Shown here piece by piece: positions 9,176-17,393 of a stretch of 64,000 nt of DNA (position 1 is the first letter of the stretch; each line of letters begins with the position of its first letter). The notes under the pieces are model-generated. The model was given only the letters and a program-made list of their open reading frames with translations, was not told where the DNA came from and searched no databases. Location: contig CAVPNY010000022.1 of assembly GCA_963706905.1 (NCBI GenBank), positions 124,001-188,000 on the forward strand, given 5' to 3'. The position numbers and the translations under genes are program-made. Source of the stretch: CAVPNY01 sp963706905. GTDB taxonomy: Bacteria; Chloroflexota; Anaerolineae; Anaerolineales; UBA4823.

Positions 9176-10524
9176 GTGCACAACCAAGCGACTACCAAGA
9201 AGGACATTAACAAACTAATCGAGTTTCGTCAAGCCATTTATGTCAACGCTCTACTAGCCCGGCGGGATGCGCTGTTCGATCTACTGGATGCGCTTCTCTC
9301 GGCAGGTCCAGTCTCATCCTTTGCGATGTTGAGCCAGACCGACCAGTTCCGGCGAAAGTGGTCCAGCCTGTACGCTGCGGTTGAAGATGGCGTGCTCGAC
9401 AGCAACTGGCTGCGGTGCTTTCTGGGGCAACAGATACCTCAACAGGGCATCTGTGTCTTTCCAATTGACGGCTCACCCTGGCCCCGGCCAAGATCACGAG
9501 TACTAGACGACCGACAGTATGTGTACCAGGCGACAAGCGATGTGAACGGGGGTACGGTGACCATCGGCTACCCCTATTCGCTGCTGGAATGGTGTGCTGA
9601 ACCTCACTCCAGTTGGTCGTTGCCCGTCGATGTGCGCCGGGTGCCGAGCACACAAACCGCTCAGGAAGTTGGTGCGGAGCAAATCAAAGCCCTGGCAAAC
9701 GCCCGAATGGCCTATACTGAAGCGCTGGACATCATTGCGGCGGATGGCAAGTACGGGAATGCCGGGTTTCTGGGTTCGGTGAAAGGGTTGCGCTGTGGGA
9801 TCCTGGCTCGTTTACGTTGTGATCGGGTGCTGTGCGGCCCACCCCCCACCTCCGGTGGGCAAAAAGGGTCGTCCCAGAGTACATGGAGCACGCTTTGCCT
9901 TCAAAGAGCCAGAGACCTGGAGCACACCCGATGAAGTGATCGAGCTGGAAGATCCCTGCTGGGGGCAGGTACGCCTGGAACGCTGGAATAGGCTGCACGA
10001 GAAGAAAGGTGCTGACGTGCCTTACGATGTGATCCGGGCCAGTGTTCATCTGGAACGCAGCCAACCGCCAGCAGCTCTGTGGCTCGCCTGGTTATCTCCA
10101 GACCCACTGCCTGGCAGCATTACGGTTACGGTGGAGACGATCTGGCGAGCGTATACCTCTCGTTGACCAGTTGAAGCGGGTATCCATTTTCGTAAAGAAA
10201 CCCTGGGCTGGACGATGCCACGCTTCCAAACCAAAGAAGCAGGAGACCGTTGGACAGAGCTAACCGCTATCGCCTGTTTGGCTGCTTTACTTGGCTCGCC
10301 CAATTGTTGCCGATACACCGCTTCCCTGGCAGAAACCGCAGCAGTGTTTGACGCCCCAGCGGGTTCAGCAGAGCATCTACCCGATTTTTGCGCTGCTTGG
10401 CACTCCGGCTCGCCCACCGAAAAGGCGAGGAAAAGCGCCAGGATGGCCGCCAGGCAGGCAAAGAACGCCGAAACAACGCTTTGCTGTGGTCAAAAAGACA
10501 TCCGCAGCGGCTAGAACGGCTTGA
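9176..10524 (+). pseudogene. Decayed DDE-type transposase (NF041680-like)
   Basis: Translating across three frames gives about 440 residues of a DDE-type transposase. It includes FPIDGSPWPRPRSRVLDDRQYVYQ, SVKGLRCGILARLRCDRVL, then GKKGRPRVHGARFAF and VERSQ-like downstream parts. Three lesions are visible: an extra C in the run at about 9842-9847, a TGA replacing an expected Trp codon at 10164-10166, and an extra T at 10277-10279. The first start seen is GTG at 9176. Terminal inverted repeats and target duplications are not evident. A GGGCGG/CCGCCC hairpin lies before it (9126-9156) and a small terminator-like hairpin follows. Codon use is richer in GC than the neighbours. Confidence 0.75.
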
Positions 10525-10553
10525 ATCTCGATTGGTAAGGTGCTGATTTTCAA

Positions 10554-10570
10554 CCCGACCAAAAGTCGGG
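10554..10570 (+). terminator. Small hairpin after the transposase remnant
   Basis: CCCGAC, a loop of five bases, then GTCGGG, followed within eight bases by ACTTTTG. It could end transcription of the insertion element and insulate trpS. Confidence 0.4.
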
Positions 10571-10637
10571 AGTGTTACTTTTGTCTAAAGACGAGTTATA
10601 AGATTACTCAATAATAAATTCTGAAAGAAGGTTACAC

Positions 10638-11633
10638 ATGACTGGGAAAATCGCCCTGACGGGCATTAAACCTTCGGGCACGCCGCATGTTGGGAATTAC
10701 CTCGGCATGATCCGACCGGCATTGGAGCTTGCCAGACATTACCAGGCGCTCTATTTTATTGCGGATTATCACGCGTTGACCACCGTGCGCGATGGCAAGA
10801 AAATGAAGGAATTGACTTATGATGTGGCAGCGACCTGGCTGGCATTAGGCCTGGATCCGGATAAAGTGATCTTTTATCGCCAATCAGACATCCCTGAGGT
10901 TATGGAACTCACCTGGATCCTGTCTTGCTTTACATCAAAAGGCCTGCTCAACCGCGCCCATGCCTACAAAGCTGCTGTTGACGATAACCTGGCGATTGGC
11001 GTACCCCCAGATGAGGGGATCAATTCCGGTTTGTATTTTTACCCGGTGCTCATGGCTGCCGACATCCTGCTTTTCAACACAAATTTTGTCCCGGTAGGAT
11101 TGGATCAGAAGCAACACATCGAGATTGCCCGGGATATTGCCCAGGCATTCAACAGTACTTATGGGAATATCCTGACCATACCGGAAGCAGCTATTCGAGA
11201 AGAAGTCATGACGATACCTGGATTGGATGGGCGCAAGATGAGCAAGAGTTATGACAATGTCATACCGATGTTTGCGCCTGCCAATAAGTTAAAAAAGAGT
11301 GTGATGCGGATCGTGACCGATTCACGCTCGCCTGAGGAGCCAAAGGATCCAGAGACGGATAATGTCTTTGCAATCTACCGCCATTTTGCATCCGAAGAAG
11401 ACATCGAGCGCGCGCGCCAGCGATACCTCCACGGTGGTATGGCATACAGTGAGATAAAGAGTGAGCTATTCGAACGGCTTGAGCAAACTTTTGGTTCGGC
11501 GCGCGCCCGGTACGACGAGTACATGCAGGATTGGGGATACCTAGATCAAGTATTAAACAAGGGGGCAGAGAAAGCCCGTAAGATGGCGGTACCGTTATTG
11601 GCGCACATTCGGAAAGCCGTGGGGACATCTTGA
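10638..11633 (+). CDS. trpS: Tryptophanyl-tRNA synthetase
   Basis: 331 residues, the normal length of the bacterial class I enzyme that charges tRNA-Trp in the cytoplasm. The HIGH-type motif appears as PSGTPHVGNYLG near residue 12 and the KMSKS loop as DGRKMSKSYDN near residue 197. An AGAAGG site precedes the ATG. The gene stands alone, between the transposase remnant and a strong terminator. No T-box leader is visible in the short upstream region. Confidence 0.96.
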   Translation: MTGKIALTGIKPSGTPHVGNYLGMIRPALELARHYQALYFIADYHALTTVRDGKKMKELTYDVAATWLALGLDPDKVIFYRQSDIPEVMELTWILSCFTSKGLLNRAHAYKAAVDDNLAIGVPPDEGINSGLYFYPVLMAADILLFNTNFVPVGLDQKQHIEIARDIAQAFNSTYGNILTIPEAAIREEVMTIPGLDGRKMSKSYDNVIPMFAPANKLKKSVMRIVTDSRSPEEPKDPETDNVFAIYRHFASEEDIERARQRYLHGGMAYSEIKSELFERLEQTFGSARARYDEYMQDWGYLDQVLNKGAEKARKMAVPLLAHIRKAVGTS

Positions 11634-11639
11634 TAAAAA

Positions 11640-11677
11640 ACCGGCAGCGATTAGTTTTCGCTGCCGGTCTCTTTTTA
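11640..11677 (+). terminator. Rho-independent terminator of trpS
   Basis: An 11-bp perfect stem (ACCGGCAGCGA with TCGCTGCCGGT), a seven-base loop and a following CTCTTTTTA tract, seven bases after the trpS stop. Confidence 0.85.
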
Positions 11678-11703
11678 TAAGTCAGACTTATTATCAATCA
11701 GAG

Positions 11704-12405
11704 TTACCTCTGGCGAATATTCTCTCCACTCTGGTCAGTATGAAATATATAGATATTATCCGCGGTATCGAGAATAATTTTCCATCCCGGGGTGATTACC
11801 TCCGCGCACATTTCATCAGATCTCGCCAGTCCCAGGCAGGAGTCAGGCCATTGGGCTGCTTCAATTGAAGCGACCTGAATTTCACTTAATGGAATACCTG
11901 TGGCTTGATTCACAGCCTGCATGGCAGCCAGAATGGCTTTGGATTTATCCAGGTCTAAGCCTGGTTTGATCGGTTCTAACACAGTATCCCCAATCACTCG
12001 CAGGGTTCCTCCAGATTGATCAGTGTGGTATTCGAAACGCTGACCACTGGTTCCGAGAAGAATGCGATATCCAGGTGTGATTACCTGAAGGCACATCTCG
12101 TCGGCGGCAGCCAATCCCAGGCAGGAGTCTGGCCATTCCTCTCTCAGGACGGAGATCACTTCCACCTGATTGGGATTAATCTCAAAGTGCAGTGCTAAGT
12201 CCTCAATCGCGGCCCAAGCAGCCGGCGGGTAAACCTCCAGAGCCTCGGAGGTGGGTTGAGGGGAAATTGTCGGCGAAGTGACAGGGAGTGGTTCGGGTTG
12301 AGAAATGATTGGATTAGTGGGCTGGATGGCTGGAATTGGCGTGCAGGCACTAATCAACAAGCAAACTGTCACGCTGGCTAAACAAAGATCGATCATTCTT
12401 TGCAT
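11704..12405 (-). CDS. Putative lipoprotein with two tandem Cys-containing repeats
   Basis: About 233 residues from ATG 12405 (MQRMIDLC). This start places a signal peptide directly ahead of the lipobox LLISAC. A Pro/Thr/Ser-rich spacer is followed by two copies of a domain of about 80 residues. Each copy has a central WPDSCLGL, a DEMC, then VITPG and a hydrophobic strand ending in FxYHTDQSG or YIFHTDQSG. Each copy thus carries a paired cysteine that may form a disulfide outside the cell. The function is unknown; the duplicated domain looks like a small beta-rich secreted module. Confidence 0.72.
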   Translation of the reverse strand: MQRMIDLCLASVTVCLLISACTPIPAIQPTNPIISQPEPLPVTSPTISPQPTSEALEVYPPAAWAAIEDLALHFEINPNQVEVISVLREEWPDSCLGLAAADEMCLQVITPGYRILLGTSGQRFEYHTDQSGGTLRVIGDTVLEPIKPGLDLDKSKAILAAMQAVNQATGIPLSEIQVASIEAAQWPDSCLGLARSDEMCAEVITPGWKIILDTADNIYIFHTDQSGENIRQR

Positions 12406-12592
12406 AGATAATGCTCCCGTTTTATGATTGAATCCCGTAGGAGGGCTCATACTGGATCAACGATAGAGCTTAGCAATCGGTTCCCGATGCTTACTTCCCG
12501 AACATAGTCTAAAATTTACATATAACACCAATCCATTCGCGGAACTAGCAGCCAATGAGGTCATGTTGTGCCAACATTGGTTAATCGACACA

Positions 12593-13840
12593 TTAGAGTA
12601 TAGGTTCCTTCTGGGCTTTCGGCATCCACAATGCCATCAAGAGCGCAGCGAGCAAGGCTAAAGTTCCGCCAAAAAAGAAGGGAGCAAATGCTCCAAACCC
12701 GCCCCAGCTGCCTGCTCCTTGCCACAGGATACCTGCTATCAATGAAGCAGGGAAAGCCAGGATACCGATCAAGGCATGGTATGTCCCGTAGGCAGTTCCG
12801 CGCAAGCTCTCAGGGACCAAATCTGCAACCAGGGCATTGGCGGTGCCGTAGGCTAAACCATAATACAATCCATAAGCCACGTACAACACCCATACCTGCC
12901 ATCCTTCTTGTGCCAGTGCAAAGCCAAAGTAGATCGCCGCGTACACTAACCAGCCACCGATTATCAACCTTCGGCGGTCAATCCGATCGGAAAGCGAGCC
13001 TGCCGGGGTAGCGATCAACGAATAAACCAGGTTAAAGACCACCAGCATCAATAGGATCCCGATTACCGAGATGCCCAGGTTTTGCGCACGCAGAACCAGA
13101 AAAGCATCGGACGAATTCCCTAGTGTAAAGATGCACACGATGACCAGAAAAATATTAAAAGGCTTTCCCATGCTGTGCAGAGAAAATTTAGGAGCTACGC
13201 GCTGGCCTGTTACCGCGACTTCCTTTGCTCCAATAACCAGAGACAAGACCGCCAGGAACGCAGGAATCAAACTGATTAAAACGATAGTTTGAAAGGTAGA
13301 TCTGGATAAGGTGAGGCTGTTCGCCTGTGCCAGCCAAACAATACCCGCAGCGATGAGCAGTCCAAGCATCGCTCCAGCAGTATCCATTGCCCGGTGGAAG
13401 CCAAAGGCCAGTCCGCGGGTTTCTTTTGTCGCCGAGTCGGCCACCAATGCGTCTCGCGGGGCTGTGCGGATGCCCTTGCCAATCCGGTCTGCCCACCTTA
13501 CCACAGCGATCAATTCCCAGCTGTTGGCAAAGTAAAAGAAGGGTTTGGTGATCGCCGAAAGCCCGTATCCAGCCACAGCCAGCCACTTGCGTCCGCCTAA
13601 TTTATCGGAAAGCCAGCCTGAGAACAGTTTTAAAATGCTGGCAGTGGCCTCGGCAATCCCCTCTATTAAGCCAATAATACTCGTCTGGACACCCAACACA
13701 TTTGCCAGGAATAACGGCAAAATGTTGATAACCATTTCACTCGAAATATCCATAAAAAAGCTGGTAAATCCTACTGCCCAAACATTGCGAGGCAGTTGTT
13801 TGATGGTGGCGCGTTTGGTTGGATTTTCAGTCGTTTGCAT
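12593..13840 (-). CDS. MFS transporter
   Basis: About 415 residues from the ATG at 13840, with roughly 12 hydrophobic segments. The N-terminal motif FTSFFMDISSEMVINILPLFL is characteristic of one drug/metabolite MFS branch. The loop after helix 2 reads GWLSDKLGGRKW, the major-facilitator motif A, and a similar GSLSDRIDRRR occurs in the second half. Substrate and direction cannot be inferred. The gene faces away from the zinc-ribbon gene at 13974, so the interval of about 130 bases between them is a divergent promoter region. Confidence 0.88.
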   Translation of the reverse strand: MQTTENPTKRATIKQLPRNVWAVGFTSFFMDISSEMVINILPLFLANVLGVQTSIIGLIEGIAEATASILKLFSGWLSDKLGGRKWLAVAGYGLSAITKPFFYFANSWELIAVVRWADRIGKGIRTAPRDALVADSATKETRGLAFGFHRAMDTAGAMLGLLIAAGIVWLAQANSLTLSRSTFQTIVLISLIPAFLAVLSLVIGAKEVAVTGQRVAPKFSLHSMGKPFNIFLVIVCIFTLGNSSDAFLVLRAQNLGISVIGILLMLVVFNLVYSLIATPAGSLSDRIDRRRLIIGGWLVYAAIYFGFALAQEGWQVWVLYVAYGLYYGLAYGTANALVADLVPESLRGTAYGTYHALIGILAFPASLIAGILWQGAGSWGGFGAFAPFFFGGTLALLAALLMALWMPKAQKEPIL

Positions 13841-13973
13841 GTGTAGTCCTGCACAAGTATACAATCTATTTTTATCACATGCACCCTTTGTTAAATTTCA
13901 AACGATGTTTTTTGGGATAAAATGGGATTGAAAACCCGTACAAACGTAATTATTTTCTGGAGGTCGAAACACT

Positions 13974-15050
13974 ATGGCTCGCAAGCAAGTGGGTTTTGTT
14001 GAATTACAATGGAAATGCCCAAGGTGTGGAAGTCTTAATCCCGGACCCAAACAGGCGTGCGTTAACTGCGGCGCTCCTCAGCCGAAAGATGTTAAGTTTG
14101 AGCAGGCTCCGCGCCAGGAATTAATCAAGGACGAAGCGGAGAAAGCCAAAGCAGCTGCTGGGCCGGATATCCACTGCCCCTATTGCGGCACGCGCAATCC
14201 CGCGGGGACCACTGTGTGCAAGCAGTGCGGCGGCGACTTGTCGGAAGGCGCCCTACGTGAAGCGGGACAGGTGGTGGGTGCATATTCATTTGGCACACCG
14301 ACAACTATAAAATGCCCGCGCTGCGGCACAGAAAACCCGGATACTGCGAAGTCTTGCTCATCCTGTGGGTCAAGTCTTGCGCAGGAAGCAGAGGTAGCGG
14401 CTGCCAAACCGGTCGCCGCTGCAGGGAAGATGCCGATCTGGATGATCGTTGCCATTGTCGCGGTGGTTGTGGTCTGTGGTGGGATTGTCTTGATTACCCT
14501 TCTATCGAACCGAACAAAAGGCACTACAGGATTGATCGAGAATGTGCGCTGGGAAAGGGTAATCCCGATCGAGGCATTGGTCGCGGTGCAGTATGAGACC
14601 TGGCAAGATCAGATCCCCCAGGAGGCGGAAGTTGGCGCCTGCCGCGAGGAAATCCGTTCGGTCGAATCTGAACCGGTTCCAAATTCGGTTGAAGTCTGCG
14701 GGACGCCTTATACGGTTGATACTGGGGGTGGTTACGGTGAGGTTGTACAGGATTGCGAATACCAGGTTTATGATAACGTCTGTTCGTATACTGTGGAGGA
14801 GTGGCGTCAGGTCGATACAGCTGTTATGAGTGGTTCGGACCAGCAACCGACCTGGCCAGAGCCAATTCTGGAAGCAGGTCAACGGGTTGGAGAGAATCGC
14901 TCAGAGAATTATGTGATCGTTTTCAGCAGCGGAGATCAGACGTTTACATATACCACAAGTGATTTAAGCTTGTTTCAGCAGGCGGATGTAGGTGAGCAGT
15001 GGGGGTTAAATGTCAATACGTTTGGTAAGTTGATCTCGGTCGAACCTTAA
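13974..15050 (+). CDS. Zinc-ribbon membrane protein with extracytoplasmic Cys-containing domain
   Basis: 358 residues with a GGAGG site before the ATG. Three four-cysteine zinc ribbons fill the N-terminus (CPRCGSLNP...CVNCG, CPYCGTRNP...CKQCG, CPRCGTENP...CSSCG). One transmembrane helix follows (about residues 160-180, IWMIVAIVAVVVVCGGIVLITLL), then a C-terminal domain of about 175 residues with four or five further cysteines, presumably outside the cell. I do not recognise the outer domain. The layout, cytoplasmic zinc ribbons plus an outer domain, is common in Chloroflexota and suggests sensing or assembly, without direct evidence. Confidence 0.75.
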   Translation: MARKQVGFVELQWKCPRCGSLNPGPKQACVNCGAPQPKDVKFEQAPRQELIKDEAEKAKAAAGPDIHCPYCGTRNPAGTTVCKQCGGDLSEGALREAGQVVGAYSFGTPTTIKCPRCGTENPDTAKSCSSCGSSLAQEAEVAAAKPVAAAGKMPIWMIVAIVAVVVVCGGIVLITLLSNRTKGTTGLIENVRWERVIPIEALVAVQYETWQDQIPQEAEVGACREEIRSVESEPVPNSVEVCGTPYTVDTGGGYGEVVQDCEYQVYDNVCSYTVEEWRQVDTAVMSGSDQQPTWPEPILEAGQRVGENRSENYVIVFSSGDQTFTYTTSDLSLFQQADVGEQWGLNVNTFGKLISVEP

Positions 15051-15069
15051 TTGATTGTGTATAGGTCCC

Positions 15070-15106
15070 CGATTAATTCCCTTTCATATCGAAAGGGGAT
15101 TAATCG
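15070..15106. terminator. Hairpin between convergent genes
   Basis: A 16-bp stem (CGATTAATTCCCTTTC with GAAAGGGGATTAATCG, one G-T type mismatch) and a five-base loop sit exactly between the ends of the converging genes at 15050 and 15109. There is no strong T tract, so it is a probable bidirectional terminator. Confidence 0.6.
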
Positions 15107-15108
15107 AT

Positions 15109-15820
15109 TTAAGGGTCAAGTCGCTCTGTGATGCGCTCAATCAACTCAAGCATGTGATCGTAATGCGATCCCTTCCAGTAGATCTGGTTGCAGTCCGGGC
15201 ATACCCGGAATTCGTCGAAGTATTGACGGGTGAGTGGTTGCAGGTGGGGTAATAGTTGTTCTTTTTCAGCTGTTTGCAGAAGTGTATTACATAGCAGGCA
15301 GCGGTGAAACGGGGTGATGTATTCTTTAAGTTGATAGCGACGCAGCACTTCATCTGCCTGGATTTCAGGATCCAATGATCGTACGCAATAACCCTGCTTG
15401 ACGACCTTTCGCATCAATAATCGGCGGTCACGAGTTATTAAAATTCGAGCATCCCATTGTAGTAAGTCAATTAAGTCATCATCTTGAAGGTTGTTTTGAT
15501 AATACGCATCGAATCCAAGCATGCGTAGATAGGTCGCCAGCTTACCAAGATGATTGTCCAGTAAAAACCGGGCATCATCGACAGGATTCATCGCTGGTGA
15601 AACCGTGATGTGATCCTCATCCTGGACGATATAACCAAGATCGAGATCGCATTCGACTGAACAAAGGTTACCGATTTCGGTATGTGGTATCCCCAATGAA
15701 CTCGATCAGGTGTTTCAAAGACTGAGTTCCCCGGAAAGTTATCTCGGTTTCTTGCCTCGGATCATGGGTGCGCAGGAAATGGTTAAGATCGCCTAAGAAG
15801 TGAAAATAAGCTTTTTTCAT
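15109..15820 (-). CDS. Mut7-C RNAse-like protein with ubiquitin-like N-terminus (frameshifted)
   Basis: Reconstructed from two frames. Residues from ATG 15820 (MKKAYFHFLGDLNHFL) form a ubiquitin-like domain that runs into SLKHLIEFIG. An extra base in the C4 run at 15691-15694 (G-run in the coding strand) then shifts the frame, and the true continuation is IPHTEIGNLC...YIVQDEDHITVSP. The C-terminal half is a Mut7-C domain: a PIN-like fold with DARFLLDNHLGKLATYLRMLGFDA and ILITRDRRLL, ending in a zinc ribbon (CLLC...CPDC). Members are proposed nucleases of unknown substrate. The single indel is likely a sequence error. Confidence 0.8.
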
Positions 15821-15916
15821 TGCTTCAGAAAATACTAGGATGAATAATTGAGTTGATGTCAATTATAATTTCGGGAACCCATTTTTGATCAATCATGAGA
15901 ATTCTTACCAGTAAAA

Positions 15917-16546
15917 ATGTCTAACAAATTATGTCCAAAGATTATCCTGGAAGGAACTCGGCTTACCTTCAAAACGGAAATCGCGTTTGAGCTGAATGAG
16001 CACCCACGCGTGGTTGGGCCACGAAAATATAGGTATCATTCTCCGCTGATCTCTGCTGAGTGGTGTAGTTTTACCAATTACCCCTGGGGGCGCGGTCCGA
16101 TAAACTTTGAGCCGCAAGAAGAAGCTCTGGCGATGGAGACATACCAGACCTGGGCGCGATTATTTGAACTTCAGCGCTATTATTCCTGGATCATCGACCG
16201 GTTTCATATCTCCACGCGGGCGTATCAATTGAAATACCGGGGCATCGACTATAACTTCCGCTGGCTGGAGCAACGTCTTGAACCATTAGGTTTCCGGGTG
16301 GTTTTTGTTACCCGATCGCCAGAGACTTTTGCGGCCGCGCGGACGGAGCGCTTGAAAGTGTCTGGAAAGCCGAGTCAATACGATGATCTGTCCTTTTTTA
16401 TCGAGGAGCAGGAGCTCATGCGCCGTCTGGTTGGCGAGTCTATCTTGCCGGCCCTGACATTGGATATCTCTGATAATGACATTCACAGTGCGGTCGAAAA
16501 TATCGCCGATTGGCTGGAATCTACCGGGGGCTTGTGGGCGCCGTGA
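15917..16546 (+). CDS. P-loop kinase-like hypothetical protein
   Basis: 209 residues. The N-terminus reads IILEGTRLTFKTEIAFEL, which resembles a deoxynucleoside/thymidylate-kinase Walker A (hydrophobic strand, Gly, Lys-Thr, helix) but lacks the full GxxGxGK pattern. Downstream, YYSWIIDRFHISTRAYQ and a conserved arginine-containing LKYRGIDYNFRWLEQRL resemble the DRF/DRY and lid regions of that kinase fold. Phosphoryl transfer is therefore possible but unproven. It ends one base before the start of the nucleosidase gene, so the two are probably co-translated. Confidence 0.6.
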   Translation: MSNKLCPKIILEGTRLTFKTEIAFELNEHPRVVGPRKYRYHSPLISAEWCSFTNYPWGRGPINFEPQEEALAMETYQTWARLFELQRYYSWIIDRFHISTRAYQLKYRGIDYNFRWLEQRLEPLGFRVVFVTRSPETFAAARTERLKVSGKPSQYDDLSFFIEEQELMRRLVGESILPALTLDISDNDIHSAVENIADWLESTGGLWAP

Positions 16547-16547
16547 A

Positions 16548-17279
16548 ATGTCTGGCAATGCTTGTACAGTGATCTTAGTCTCGGCTGATGCTGAGTGGCA
16601 GGCAGTTCGGGATATCTTCTCCGGGGAAACGATGGAATCTTCCCCTTATGGAGAGTGGTTCCCCTACCGGGAAGAAAATGCCGACCTTATTTTTTTCCAC
16701 GGTGGTTGGGGCAAGATCGCTGCTGCAGGTTCAACCCAATTTGCTATCGATCAGTGGCACCCGGATTTATTGATCAATTTAGGTACATGTGGGGGATTCG
16801 CCGGAAAGATCGATCGGAATACGATCGTGCTCGTTGATAGGACAATAGTATATGATATTTGTGAGCAGATGGGGGATCCGGACTCCCATATCGCCTGGTA
16901 TACAACCGATCTGGATCTATCCTGGTTGGGTGAACCATATCCTCTCCCTGTGAGAAAATGCCTTCTCGTGTCCGGCGATCGAGATTTACATCCCAAGGAG
17001 ATTTCCAGGCTAGCTCAACAATTTGGCGCAGTCGCTGGAGATTGGGAATCTGGTGCAATCGCCTTTGTGGCCGCGCGAAATAATAAGCGTTGTTTGATCC
17101 TGAGGGGTGTTTCTGATCTGGTTGACGAAAGAGGTAGTGATGCATATGGTGATCTGGATTTCTTCGCCACAGCAGCCCGGGCGATTATGGAAAGTTTGGT
17201 AAATTCATTGCCTGGTTGGCTACAATGCGCGGGATTATTGGAGCCTAAACCGCGCGATTTGAAGGAACCATCAAACTGA
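16548..17279 (+). CDS. 5'-methylthioadenosine/S-adenosylhomocysteine nucleosidase-like
   Basis: About 243 residues from ATG 16548 (MSGNACTVILVSADAEW). The stretches FFHGGWGKIAAAGSTQFAID, LLINLGTCGGFAG and VAGDWESGAIAFVA...CLILRGVSDL follow the PNP/UDP phosphorylase fold. The Glu in WESGA and the Asp in RGVSD match the base-binding residues of MTA/SAH nucleosidases. This fits removal of adenine from methylthioadenosine or S-adenosylhomocysteine in the methionine cycle. A futalosine-hydrolase role is an alternative. It is coupled to the preceding kinase-like gene. Confidence 0.8.
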   Translation: MSGNACTVILVSADAEWQAVRDIFSGETMESSPYGEWFPYREENADLIFFHGGWGKIAAAGSTQFAIDQWHPDLLINLGTCGGFAGKIDRNTIVLVDRTIVYDICEQMGDPDSHIAWYTTDLDLSWLGEPYPLPVRKCLLVSGDRDLHPKEISRLAQQFGAVAGDWESGAIAFVAARNNKRCLILRGVSDLVDERGSDAYGDLDFFATAARAIMESLVNSLPGWLQCAGLLEPKPRDLKEPSN

Positions 17280-17393
17280 TCCTTGGGCGAGAAGTAGTAT
17301 ACTCACAAGCATCAAGATATCACATTGATCAGCCAATGGTGAAATTTCACCCAGGATGATCCTATTCTCACTGGTCACAGGCGAATCACATCC

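Noticed and set aside
10164..10166. In-frame TGA in the transposase as a possible selenocysteine codon
   Set aside because: The position is a Trp in the expected sequence, no SECIS-like hairpin follows, and the gene has two further frameshifts.
9124..10637. Search for terminal inverted repeats of the insertion element
   Set aside because: No convincing pair of ends could be matched by eye, so element borders are not reported.
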